NCBI GenBank assembly: GCA_038750655.1
Contig: JBCDGZ010000150.1
Coordinates: 1 to 17,681 of the forward strand
DNA from: JBCDGZ01 sp038750655
GTDB lineage: Bacteria > Bacteroidota > Bacteroidia > Chitinophagales > Saprospiraceae
Length of the DNA stretch: 17,681 bases
Reading direction: 5' to 3'
The translations under genes were made by a program, and so were the position numbers. The notes below the pieces were generated by a model. It made no database searches. It was not told where the DNA came from and worked only from the letters and a program-made list of their open reading frames with translations. Below, piece after piece: positions 1 to 7,203 of the stretch; position 1 is the stretch's first letter; every line of letters begins with the position of its first letter.

Positions 1-245
1 ACCAGATCAAATTGATCCAGATCGTGCGCTTTGAATTGTCGGGCCCTTTGGCGACTGATGTCAATTCCGTGAAAACGAGCCGTTTCGACCGAGCGCGGGT
101 CGGGACGTTCTCCAACGTGCCAGCTCCCCGTACCGGCTGAATCCACCGCCCAGTCTAACCCTTGTTCATCAATATTCCTTTGCAGAATTCCTTCCGCCAG
201 TGGCGAGCGGCAAATATTTCCCAGGCAAACCATCAGTATTTTCAT
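1..245 (-). CDS. Low-molecular-weight protein tyrosine phosphatase, 3' part missing
   Basis: The frame starts at the ATG at 245 and runs off the left edge, giving 81 full codons of a protein normally about 150 residues long. It opens with MKILMVCLGNICRSP, which contains the C-x5-R phosphate-binding loop of the LMW-PTP family (Cys7, Arg13). It continues with the family-typical segments DSAGTGSWHVGERPDPR and LDQFDLV. The catalytic Asp of the DPY segment lies outside the window. Family members hydrolyse phosphotyrosine on cytoplasmic proteins and often act on tyrosine kinases that control exopolysaccharide export; no such kinase is visible here, so the substrate is unknown. The gene diverges from mtnA across a 128-bp AT-rich gap. 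The fold assignment is secure; the specific role is not. Confidence 0.93.
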   Translation of the reverse strand, partial: MKILMVCLGNICRSPLAEGILQRNIDEQGLDWAVDSAGTGSWHVGERPDPRSVETARFHGIDISRQRARQFKAHDLDQFDL

Positions 246-373
246 AAAATTGAATTGAGCGTGTATTTAATTAAAAGATAATTTAATATAAAAACTGATT
301 AAATAAAAATTAATCCCTTTCCCTTGCCCAGGCAATGAAATTGTTATAAGTTTCCTCTACTAATCCCTTAACT
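246..373. other. Divergent intergenic region, phosphatase/mtnA
   Basis: This is a 128-bp AT-rich gap between two divergently transcribed genes. It must hold the promoters of both. A candidate mtnA promoter is listed separately. On the minus strand a TATCTTTT sequence resembles the Bacteroidota -7 element with one mismatch, but no convincing -33 partner was seen. No riboswitch-like structure was recognised. Confidence 0.5.
324..354 (+). promoter_or_regulatory. Candidate Bacteroidota-type promoter of mtnA
   Basis: TTG at 324-326 is followed after 20 nt by TAAGTTTC at 347-354. The second element matches seven of eight positions of the Bacteroidota -7 consensus TAnnTTTG, and the spacing fits the usual TTG/-33 arrangement. 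Transcription would start near 360, leaving a leader of roughly 12 nt before the ATG at 374. No Shine-Dalgarno sequence is visible, which is common in this phylum. This is a pattern match only. Confidence 0.4.
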
Positions 374-1486
374 ATGAAAATCAACGGTAAGCATTACTAC
401 ACCATATGGATGGAGGACGATGATCCTTCGACGGTTTACATCATTGATCAACGTTGGTTGCCCCACCGGTTTGAGGTGGAGGCCATTCGCAGTACGGCGG
501 AGATGGCCCGGGCAATTAAAGAGATGCATTTGCGGGGGGCGCCCCTGATTGGTGCGGCGGCGGCCTATGGGATGTATCTGGCGACTTTGGAGCACTCCGG
601 CGATCCAATTGCCGAGCTGGAGCTTTTGCAAGCGGCGGAGCAGCTCCGAGCGACCCGGCCTACCGCCGTCAATCTGACCTGGGCGCTCGACGAGCAGCTA
701 GCGGCGCTGAAGGCCGCTCGCAGCTTGGAGGAGCAACGTGCGATCGCTCGCCGAACGGCGCAGAACATCGCAGCGGACAGCGTGGAGCGCTGCCGCAGCA
801 TCGGCCTGCACGGCCTTCCCATCATCGAGGCCCTGGCCGCTAAGAAGCCTGGGCAGCCCGTCAATATCCTGACCCACTGCAACGCTGGCTGGTTGGCCTG
901 TATTGACTATGGTACCGCTACTTCTCCGATTTATCATGCCCATACGAAGGGAATTCCGGTGCATGTATGGGTCGATGAGACGCGCCCGCGCAACCAGGGA
1001 GCGCGGATTACGGCTTGGGAACTACTGCAAGAGGGAGTTCCCCATACGGTTATTCCAGATAATACTGGAGGCCATTTGATGCAGAGTGGGATGGTGGATA
1101 TGGTGATTGTCGGCAGTGACCGAACGACGCGCTGCGGCGATGTGGCGAATAAAATTGGGACTTATCTTAAGGCCCTGGCGGCACATGATAACCAAGTTCC
1201 TTTTTACGTTGCTCTCCCTTCTAGTACATTTGACTGGACCCTTTGCGATGGTATAGCAGACATCCCGATCGAGGAGCGCGCTGGCCGGGAGGTAAGCCAT
1301 ATTCAGGGCTTGAAGGATGGTGAGGTGGCGGAAGTTTTACTGACGCCGACGGAGAGTCCGGTGGTCAATTATGCCTTTGATGTTACCCCTTCGCGACTGG
1401 TGACCGCATTGATTACGGAACGAGGAGTATGTGCAGCACAGGAGGAGGCGATTCTATCTTTATTTCCAGAAAAAGTACTTAGGTAG
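374..1486 (+). CDS. mtnA: S-methyl-5-thioribose-1-phosphate isomerase
   Basis: This 370-residue protein has the usual MtnA length and belongs to the MtnA/eIF2B-alpha-beta-delta fold family. Family members convert the aldose methylthioribose 1-phosphate to methylthioribulose 1-phosphate in cytoplasmic methionine salvage. Visible motifs are RGAPLIG (residues 54-60), THCNAG with Cys169, VDETRPRNQGAR (200-211), and GSDRTTRCGDVANKIGTY with Asp249. Cys169 and Asp249 are 80 residues apart, the same spacing as the catalytic Cys160/Asp240 pair of the Bacillus subtilis enzyme. The C-terminal EERAGREVSHIQG segment is also conserved. No other salvage gene (kinase, phosphorylase, dehydratase) lies nearby, so it is a stand-alone gene here. 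Related isomerases act on 5-deoxyribose 1-phosphate, and the sequence cannot exclude that substrate. Its stop lies only 4 nt from the convergent stop of the next gene. Confidence 0.93.
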   Translation: MKINGKHYYTIWMEDDDPSTVYIIDQRWLPHRFEVEAIRSTAEMARAIKEMHLRGAPLIGAAAAYGMYLATLEHSGDPIAELELLQAAEQLRATRPTAVNLTWALDEQLAALKAARSLEEQRAIARRTAQNIAADSVERCRSIGLHGLPIIEALAAKKPGQPVNILTHCNAGWLACIDYGTATSPIYHAHTKGIPVHVWVDETRPRNQGARITAWELLQEGVPHTVIPDNTGGHLMQSGMVDMVIVGSDRTTRCGDVANKIGTYLKALAAHDNQVPFYVALPSSTFDWTLCDGIADIPIEERAGREVSHIQGLKDGEVAEVLLTPTESPVVNYAFDVTPSRLVTALITERGVCAAQEEAILSLFPEKVLR

Positions 1487-1490
1487 TTAG

Positions 1491-2375
1491 TTATCGAATG
1501 TGGATTTTTCCATTGGTGCGGATGTAGATAAGCATTTCGCCCTCCTTATTCGCTTCAATGGGATGCCTGGACTTCCCTTGAGAGGTAAAATAACTTCCGG
1601 GGTCTAGCTCTTTAACTTCGCCTGATTGCGGGATGGAATAGGTGGATGTTCCAGTGATGATTACTGCGTGAAATATGGCTCCGTCACTAATTATTTCTCC
1701 CGAAAATCCACTAGGCCACTTTACAAGCGTTCCTGTCATGTCCTTATTTTCCCAGAGAAAAGCGACTTCCGGGCTCAAGGCTGACGTGTCTGCATCAATG
1801 ATCTTGGTTTTTGAAGCATCTAACCATACCATATTATTCTTATCAACATTCACCGGCCTTTCCCCATTGTCAAAAGCTTCTCCAATCGGTTTGACGAGAT
1901 AGGGCCCGCTGTCGATTTCAACATAGGCGATACATTCCTCTCCTTTTGCCGAAGTAATATGAGATTCCCCGGCGGGTTGTGTCCAGAAGGACCCTGCGGG
2001 CATCCACATTCTCTCCGCGGCCGGGTCATCATTGTGGATTAACCCCTTAATGACCATTGCCCGATAGGTGACATTATGGATATGGGGAGGGGAGGAGAAA
2101 CCATCGACAAACTTTGCCAAAAAACCAGTAGCCACCGTACCTTTTCTGTCCCCCCAGATCGTTCCCGCCTGGGGACTTTTGTCTCCACGGGCAGGGTTCA
2201 GTTGTTCCCAGTTAATTTCAGTACTCAAAACCACCTTATTGGTCGATGATGAGATTACCTCATCATTAGGCGTTTTTTGATCACTTTTAGTCTCCGTACA
2301 AGCGATCATCAGACAGATCAACAGGAGGTTGAGTACAACTATAGGTCTTATCATGGGGTGAATTTTTTGCTTCAT
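1491..2375 (-). CDS. Two-cupin lipoprotein, DUF4437-like
   Basis: This is a 294-residue putative lipoprotein. A hydrophobic signal segment ends in LMIAC, a lipobox with Cys26, so the mature protein is probably membrane-anchored outside the cytoplasm. Two beta-rich cupin-like halves follow. The first (about 75-158) carries PPHIHN (His98, His100) and a later His139 in GESHI, plausible metal ligands. The second (about 214-290) has the same strand pattern with GxYF and a His271, but lacks the HxH pair, so its metal site looks reduced. The pattern fits the DUF4437 cupin family; no reaction is known to me. The start ATG at 2375 abuts the stop of the ygiQ-like gene with no gap. A second ATG at 2354 would give a shorter signal peptide and is equally possible. 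It is the last gene of a probable three-gene operon. Confidence 0.8.
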   Translation of the reverse strand: MKQKIHPMIRPIVVLNLLLICLMIACTETKSDQKTPNDEVISSSTNKVVLSTEINWEQLNPARGDKSPQAGTIWGDRKGTVATGFLAKFVDGFSSPPHIHNVTYRAMVIKGLIHNDDPAAERMWMPAGSFWTQPAGESHITSAKGEECIAYVEIDSGPYLVKPIGEAFDNGERPVNVDKNNMVWLDASKTKIIDADTSALSPEVAFLWENKDMTGTLVKWPSGFSGEIISDGAIFHAVIITGTSTYSIPQSGEVKELDPGSYFTSQGKSRHPIEANKEGEMLIYIRTNGKIHIR

Positions 2376-4292
2376 CTACCGCCGCCGCGATTTGCGCTTA
2401 GGACGTCCATTCCGAGCCATCCTACGATCTTTAATCTGCTCGCGCTTTTTGAACTTACGCCGATCTTCTAGCAATTTCTCAATCAAATCCTCCCGGTCGA
2501 GGCTGCGAAGCTTATCCTTAATCTGTTGGTAATTTTCTCTTTTGTACCAGAAGAAAAAGAGGTGTTGATTCTTTTTATCTTTTTTGGATTTGGCCGTATA
2601 GACGGGCTTTAGGGTATAGGGATGTAGGCCCGTGTAATAGATCACTGTAGCAACCGTCATGGGGGTAGGTGTAAAATCCTGCACCTGTTCGAGGCGAAAG
2701 CCCATGTCTTTGGTTTCGGCGGCTAAGTTGGCCATATCTTCCATCTCGGAGCCAGGGTGGCTAGAAATGAAATAAGGAATCAACGGCTGGTTCAATCCGT
2801 GCTTCTCGTTGATCTTCTCGTATTTCTTTTTGAACTCATGGAAATGCTTAAAAGAAGGCTTTCGCATGATCTTGAGCGTCGCATCAGAAGTATGCTCAGG
2901 AGCGACTTTGAGGCGGCCACAAACATGGCGGGTCACTACCTGCTCCATGTATTCATCGATGCTTTCATCTCCGTGTTTGTTGTAATCATCAACCAGCAGG
3001 TCATAGCGGATGCCACTCCCCACAAAGGCTTTTTTGACTTCAGGATGAGCGTCCACCTTACGATACAGCTCCGTCATCGCCTTATGACTAGTATCCAGGT
3101 TGCTGCATACAACCGGGTGAATACAAGAGGGGCTGACACAGCGATCGCAAATTTCCTGCACCTTTCCTTTCATCCGATACATATTGGCCGAGGGGCCGCC
3201 AAGGTCGCTGATGTACCCTTTGAAATCTGGCATTTGGGTTACCTTATCAACCTCACGGAGGATGGACTCTTCGGAGCGGCTGGCGATGAATTTACCTTGA
3301 TGGGCAGAGATGGTACAGAAACTACACCCTCCGAAACAGCCGCGATGCATATTGACCGAAAATCGGATCATCTCGTAGGCAGGTACGGTCCCCCGTTTAT
3401 TGTATTTGGGATGGGCCTGGCGGGTGTAGGGCAGATCGAAAGAAGCATCGATTTCCGTCTCTAGCATGGGGGGATAGGGCGGATTGACAATCAGAATCTG
3501 ATCGCCGACGTTTTGTAAAATCCGACGGGCTTTGACCTTATTGGACTCCTGTTCGATATGCTTAAAATTAGCCGCGAAGGAGCGTTTATCACGCAAGCAG
3601 CGCTCGTGAGAATGCAATTGAATGTCTTCCCAATTCTTGTTGACCGGCAGCGGGCGGCTGGCGGGTTGTTGAACAGCAGTTTGCGGAATGGTGCGCAGCG
3701 AGCTGAAGGGGACGCCTTTTTGCAGGAGGCGGATGATCTCACGCAGGGGCTGCTCCCCCATCCCGTAGACCAGCATATCAGCTCCGCTCATCTCCAGGAT
3801 ATTGGGATAGAGCTGGTCGGACCAATAGTCGTAGTGGGTGACCCGGCGCAGGGAGGCTTCGATGCCACCGATGAGTACGGGGACGTCGGGCCAGAGGCGC
3901 TTGAGGATTTTGGTGTAGACCTTGGTGGCGTAGTCGGGGCGGAAGCCGGCACTGCCTCCGGGCGTATAGGCGTCGGTGGAGCGGCGGCGCCGCGCGGCGG
4001 TGTAGTGGTTGACCATTGAGTCCATACAACCCGAGGTAACACCAAAAAAGAGGCGCGGCCGCCCCATTTTCTTGAAATCTCGGAGGTCGTCCTTCCAGTT
4101 GGGCTGAGGGACGAGGGCCACACGGAGCCCTTCGCTTTCGAGGATTCGACCGATGACTGCGCTGCCGAAGGCGGGGTGATCGACATAGGCATCACCGGAA
4201 ATGAGGATCACATCCAGCTCGTCCCAGCCGCGCAACTCCACCTCCTTGCGGGTAATCGGCAGCCAATCTGTTAACGGTCGTTGATTTAACAT
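2376..4292 (-). CDS. YgiQ-family radical SAM protein
   Basis: The product is 638 residues from the ATG at 4292. The frame is open to a TTG at 4307, but the ATG gives the family-typical opening with PLTDWLP near residue 6. An N-terminal B12-binding-like region (about 24-190) contains DVILISGDAYVDHP and an FFGVTSG segment. The radical SAM core carries C-x3-C-x2-C at Cys319, Cys323 and Cys326 in HRGCFGGCSFC, which should bind a [4Fe-4S] cluster and S-adenosylmethionine. The C-terminal part contains the conserved QVQDFTPTPMT stretch and ends in a very basic tail (RPKRKSRRR). The family (UPF0313/YgiQ) is widespread and its reaction is unestablished as far as I know. It lies 23 nt downstream of the thiaminase-like gene and directly abuts the cupin gene, indicating co-transcription. 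Confidence 0.92.
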   Translation of the reverse strand: MLNQRPLTDWLPITRKEVELRGWDELDVILISGDAYVDHPAFGSAVIGRILESEGLRVALVPQPNWKDDLRDFKKMGRPRLFFGVTSGCMDSMVNHYTAARRRRSTDAYTPGGSAGFRPDYATKVYTKILKRLWPDVPVLIGGIEASLRRVTHYDYWSDQLYPNILEMSGADMLVYGMGEQPLREIIRLLQKGVPFSSLRTIPQTAVQQPASRPLPVNKNWEDIQLHSHERCLRDKRSFAANFKHIEQESNKVKARRILQNVGDQILIVNPPYPPMLETEIDASFDLPYTRQAHPKYNKRGTVPAYEMIRFSVNMHRGCFGGCSFCTISAHQGKFIASRSEESILREVDKVTQMPDFKGYISDLGGPSANMYRMKGKVQEICDRCVSPSCIHPVVCSNLDTSHKAMTELYRKVDAHPEVKKAFVGSGIRYDLLVDDYNKHGDESIDEYMEQVVTRHVCGRLKVAPEHTSDATLKIMRKPSFKHFHEFKKKYEKINEKHGLNQPLIPYFISSHPGSEMEDMANLAAETKDMGFRLEQVQDFTPTPMTVATVIYYTGLHPYTLKPVYTAKSKKDKKNQHLFFFWYKRENYQQIKDKLRSLDREDLIEKLLEDRRKFKKREQIKDRRMARNGRPKRKSRRR

Positions 4293-4315
4293 TGTCCGAA
4301 GATACAACTAATTTC

Positions 4316-5668
4316 TTAGTCAAACCGCTCCGGAAAGCGGCTAAGTGCCCGATAATGAGCCGCTTTGACGGATTTTGTCGATTTGAGTACTTGTGGATCG
4401 TATTCGTGATTATCTAGTGCAGCCTTCAAGGAATCGTTCAGCACATGTCGCCGATTCAGCAAATCATCCGAAGGAATAGGCAGTGCTAAATCCGTTACCC
4501 GCGTCTTCAATTTTTGGTAAATACCATTATCCTTGGCTGGCGCTGAAGTATAGAAGTTCTTATTGGCCTGAAGCAAATAACGAGGAATGCGCTTCTCTTG
4601 GGGCACATCTAAACTAAAAGCAATAATATTCCGAGTTTCTACCTGATTCATAAAGTACATAAAATTGGAGGCATCCCCACCGCATTCATTGGAGTTGGCA
4701 CATTCTTTATTAAAAAATAAGGCGTCGACAAACATGACAGGATTACTCCCTCCGCCAATAGGAGCAGAAATAAGATCAGGTAGGGTATCAGGATTGAATT
4801 TTGAAATGTAATACAGTCGCTCCGAATAACCAATAAATCCATTTGCGTTATTAGCGGCGAGCAGCTGTTCTGCCTCCGAATTATCTTTATAAGTACCATC
4901 CAGGCAGGGATTCTTGCCCTGAGCATCCTGACAAGCATCCACGACCTGACTGAAAGGAACCATAGTACCAGCATCTAAGGGAGGGCTGTAAGCTTTGAGC
5001 AAAGTCGCGGCTTGATTGTCATAAGTATCTCCATAAGCGTCAATATAAGTGGAGGGTAAGGTCCAACTTCCAGCGAAATTACCTACGAGCGGAGTCGGTC
5101 CACTTTGAAGACCTTTTAATACCTCTACGAGCTCTGTTCCATTCGCTGCATTTTCAATTTCAGTACTGTAAGCATAAATGATGTTACTACAGAGATAGGT
5201 AGGCATCCCATAAAATTTACCGTCTTTCTGTGTAGCCGTCCAGGCAGAAGGATAAATATTTTGAATGAATGAGCTATCAAAATCAGGAACTAAGTCTTGA
5301 TCCACCAGATAATTCAAGAGCACGGCATCCAGCTCCACTACATCATAGGCACCGTCTCCATCGCCTAGCATTGTTTGGATAGTCGTTGTATCATAAATAT
5401 TGACATTGGCATCCATAGTAATGGTAAGATCAACATCTGGATTGTCGGCCTCAAATTTCTCTTCTAACATCTTGATTAGCCCCGCAAAGTTATCCTCTCC
5501 TGCATCTGGTATATAGGGAAAGAGGAAAGCCTTGAGGGAACGCTTATCATTTGTAGTGAGCGTTGTTTCGGTACTTTGTTTTAGGATATTACAGGCTGGC
5601 AAAAGGAATAAACAAAATAGGAATAAACCGATGGACAGCAATTGGGACTGGGGGGTGTGATTTTTCAT
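4316..5668 (-). CDS. Thiaminase-I-like (thiamine pyridinylase) lipoprotein
   Basis: This is a 450-residue lipoprotein. A hydrophobic segment at 11-25 ends in LLPAC (lipobox Cys26), so it is probably anchored outside the cytoplasm. The mature part has the periplasmic-binding-protein type II pattern and matches thiaminase I in order: FLFPYIPD (48-55), YDVVELDAVLL (108-118), KFYGMPTYLCSN with Cys160, FIGYSER with Glu283, and PRYLLQA (362-368). In the Paenibacillus thiaminolyticus enzyme the nucleophile is Cys113 and the base Glu241, 128 apart; here the pair is 123 apart in the same motifs. Thiaminase I replaces the thiazole of thiamine with another base, destroying the vitamin. A substrate-binding protein that binds thiamine or a pyrimidine without cleaving it is the alternative; no ABC permease is nearby. 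The start is the ATG at 5668. The frame stays open further upstream, but that stretch lacks protein character and would bury the signal peptide. Confidence 0.68.
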   Translation of the reverse strand: MKNHTPQSQLLSIGLFLFCLFLLPACNILKQSTETTLTTNDKRSLKAFLFPYIPDAGEDNFAGLIKMLEEKFEADNPDVDLTITMDANVNIYDTTTIQTMLGDGDGAYDVVELDAVLLNYLVDQDLVPDFDSSFIQNIYPSAWTATQKDGKFYGMPTYLCSNIIYAYSTEIENAANGTELVEVLKGLQSGPTPLVGNFAGSWTLPSTYIDAYGDTYDNQAATLLKAYSPPLDAGTMVPFSQVVDACQDAQGKNPCLDGTYKDNSEAEQLLAANNANGFIGYSERLYYISKFNPDTLPDLISAPIGGGSNPVMFVDALFFNKECANSNECGGDASNFMYFMNQVETRNIIAFSLDVPQEKRIPRYLLQANKNFYTSAPAKDNGIYQKLKTRVTDLALPIPSDDLLNRRHVLNDSLKAALDNHEYDPQVLKSTKSVKAAHYRALSRFPERFD

Positions 5669-6123
5669 TTGTCTTTTTGATTTTAGGTGATTACTAAAAA
5701 TAGAGATTTCCTCTGTAAATAAAGTGGTAAAATTTATTTCAGGTAACGAGAGATAACAGTTTGAATGTAGATTGAAGATAGAGTAGGGACAAAAGTGGGT
5801 GGGTCCCGCCCACTTACCGCCGCCGCCAATCCGCCACCTGCCAAGTAAAGTCTGAACATAGGTGATCAGGCCTTGCTGGCTACCTACTTCAGGCAGGGGG
5901 GATCGCAAAACTTCCTTTTGGAAGAAGGCATCCTGTTGCGCTCACGGCCGATGAAAGAACAGGAAGTATGTCGTACTTAAGGATGTGGAAAACATCCGAT
6001 CAAACAGACTAAAAGGGTTTGCCAAAATGATCGGTCGAAGCGGAGTGCAGGGTAATACGATGGCAAAATCGGTGCCCACACAATATAACACAAAATGTTT
6101 ATTAAAACAAGTACAGCTTGTCT
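5669..6123. other. 455-bp intergenic region, hairpin-rich
   Basis: No convincing gene was found here. The region separates the glycosyltransferase stop from the thiaminase-like start, both on the minus strand. It contains several compact inverted repeats: 5793-5815 (GC-rich), 5911-5924 (CTTCC/GGAAG), 5964-5978 (AAGTA/TACTT), 5981-5997 (GGATGT/ACATCC) and the pair CCGATC 5996-6001 with GATCGG 6029-6034. It should also hold the promoter of the three-gene operon. A TAAATTTT sequence at 5729-5736 (minus strand) is one mismatch from the -7 consensus but has no clear -33 partner. I looked for a TPP riboswitch because of the thiaminase-like gene and did not see its conserved CUGAGA/ACCUGAU blocks in the right arrangement. 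Confidence 0.55.
5793..5815 (-). terminator. GC-rich hairpin, possible terminator or dispersed repeat
   Basis: This is a 23-nt quasi-palindrome with two 11-nt arms around a single central base and one mismatch. Read on the minus strand it is followed by a short run, TTTTGT, so it could terminate transcription from the glycosyltransferase gene upstream. It lies about 310 nt beyond that gene's stop and about 125 nt before the thiaminase-like start. A dispersed palindromic (REP-like) element is the alternative. Confidence 0.35.
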
Positions 6124-7203
6124 TTATTGCTGAGGCAAACGCTCTGAAAAGGCTTGCCGCTGGTTCCCCCTACGCAATCTAGCCGGGCCAGGGGGTCCCT
6201 CATGGGGACAAGAAAAGGAGGTGTGCTGACTAACGATACGCTCGACGATGGCCGCGGTGTAATCTGGGAAAGGATTGTGTAATTGCTTTCCTCTATCGAT
6301 CCAATCTTGTAGGTGTTTTGAAAAATCGGCATCCATTTTTTGCACGACTTTTACGCCCAATTGTTCCAGCGCCACGGCATTGCAGGCTTGTTCATAGTGG
6401 TTGCGAATGGGGACTACCATGAGTTTTTTACCGTGAAAGATGGCTTCGGCGGGAGCCTCAAAGCCAGCTCCGGTCAATAAGCCACGACAGTGGGCGAAGC
6501 TTTCCAGGAAAGCGTTATTATCGATAGGGAAAACACTGACATTGCAGGTCTGGTAGCTGCGTTTAGTAAAACTGGAAAATACTTGCCACCGGATTTTGGG
6601 TAATTGCACCAAATGCTTGAGCAGTTCCTCCACGTAATAACCGGGCAGATAAACCGTATAATATCCACCATCGCTAATTGCTAATTCGCGAATATCTCTA
6701 CGGATAATGGGAGGATAGATAAATTGATCGTAGGTATCAAAGTGGAAGCCAATGCGATGTGGAAGCGGAGCAAAATTTTTCAACACCCACTCTCCTATCC
6801 AATCTCGCTTTGCTGGCCGAGGTGTTTTAGGAGAAAGCAAGGCTGCCTGGTGACTCATAGAGATTCCTGGCTTAGCTTTGAGTCGGCAAGCCCAGGCGGT
6901 AATCGGTTCGAAGTCATTCAGAATAAGGTCGTATTGTTTTATTGGAAAACTTTTCACATCGCGATAAAACTGGCGAAGTCCATTTTTGCGCAAAGAATAG
7001 AAATAGCGAATATTTCCTTTTCCGTTCAAATAAAAAGTCAAACCTCTTAGTCGATGGCGGAAAGACATGTCCAATGAAAGCTCCGTGGTGCCACCACTAA
7101 TCAACAAATCCACCTCTCCGTACTTCCGAAGATGTGGAACAATCTCTCGAGCACGACTGATGTGCCCGTTACCCGTTCCCTGCAGAGCGTACAATATTTT
7201 CAT
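6124..7203 (-). CDS. GT-B glycosyltransferase, MurG-like (Glyco_trans_1_3 type)
   Basis: The 359-residue protein opens with MKILYALQGTGNGHISRA, whose glycine-rich GxGNGH loop is typical of MurG-like GT-B enzymes at the acceptor side. The C-terminal half holds LLTGAGFEAPAEAIFHGKK and PIRNHYEQACNA, the usual nucleotide-sugar binding segment with a conserved Glu and Gln. The protein is probably cytoplasmic or peripheral at the inner membrane. Acceptor and sugar cannot be read from sequence. The ATG at 7203 lies inside the upstream metallophosphoesterase gene (35-bp overlap), indicating translational coupling and suggesting joint work on an envelope glycolipid. The last 35 residues (from about 325) are rich in Pro, Gly and Arg and do not resemble the rest of the domain; the DNA there contains GC-rich inverted repeats. 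Confidence 0.82.
   Translation of the reverse strand: MKILYALQGTGNGHISRAREIVPHLRKYGEVDLLISGGTTELSLDMSFRHRLRGLTFYLNGKGNIRYFYSLRKNGLRQFYRDVKSFPIKQYDLILNDFEPITAWACRLKAKPGISMSHQAALLSPKTPRPAKRDWIGEWVLKNFAPLPHRIGFHFDTYDQFIYPPIIRRDIRELAISDGGYYTVYLPGYYVEELLKHLVQLPKIRWQVFSSFTKRSYQTCNVSVFPIDNNAFLESFAHCRGLLTGAGFEAPAEAIFHGKKLMVVPIRNHYEQACNAVALEQLGVKVVQKMDADFSKHLQDWIDRGKQLHNPFPDYTAAIVERIVSQHTSFSCPHEGPPGPARLRRGNQRQAFSERLPQQ

Noticed and set aside
2757..3464. 235-codon plus-strand frame antisense to the ygiQ-like gene
   Set aside because: The opposite strand encodes a complete radical SAM protein with all motifs; this frame is its shadow.
4290..4307. TTG at 4307 as the ygiQ start
   Set aside because: The ATG at 4292 places the conserved PLTDWLP segment at the usual distance from the N-terminus; the TTG adds only five residues.
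4316..5668. Generic ABC sugar-binding lipoprotein
   Set aside because: The fold class is shared, but the specific Cys and GYSE motifs follow thiaminase I, and no permease or ATPase gene is adjacent. It is kept as the main alternative rather than fully excluded.
5669..5908. 80-codon N-terminal extension of the thiaminase-like protein to a TTG at 5908
   Set aside because: It would put the clear signal peptide and lipobox in the middle of the protein. The ATG at 5668 gives a standard lipoprotein start.
5669..5990. TPP riboswitch upstream of the thiaminase-like gene
   Set aside because: A CCTGATC string occurs on the minus strand, but the accompanying CTGAGA and other conserved blocks of the THI box are absent in the proper order.
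5985..6182. 65-codon plus-strand frame
   Set aside because: It has no recognisable domain, its 3' part overlaps the end of the glycosyltransferase gene antisense, and it spans hairpin sequences.
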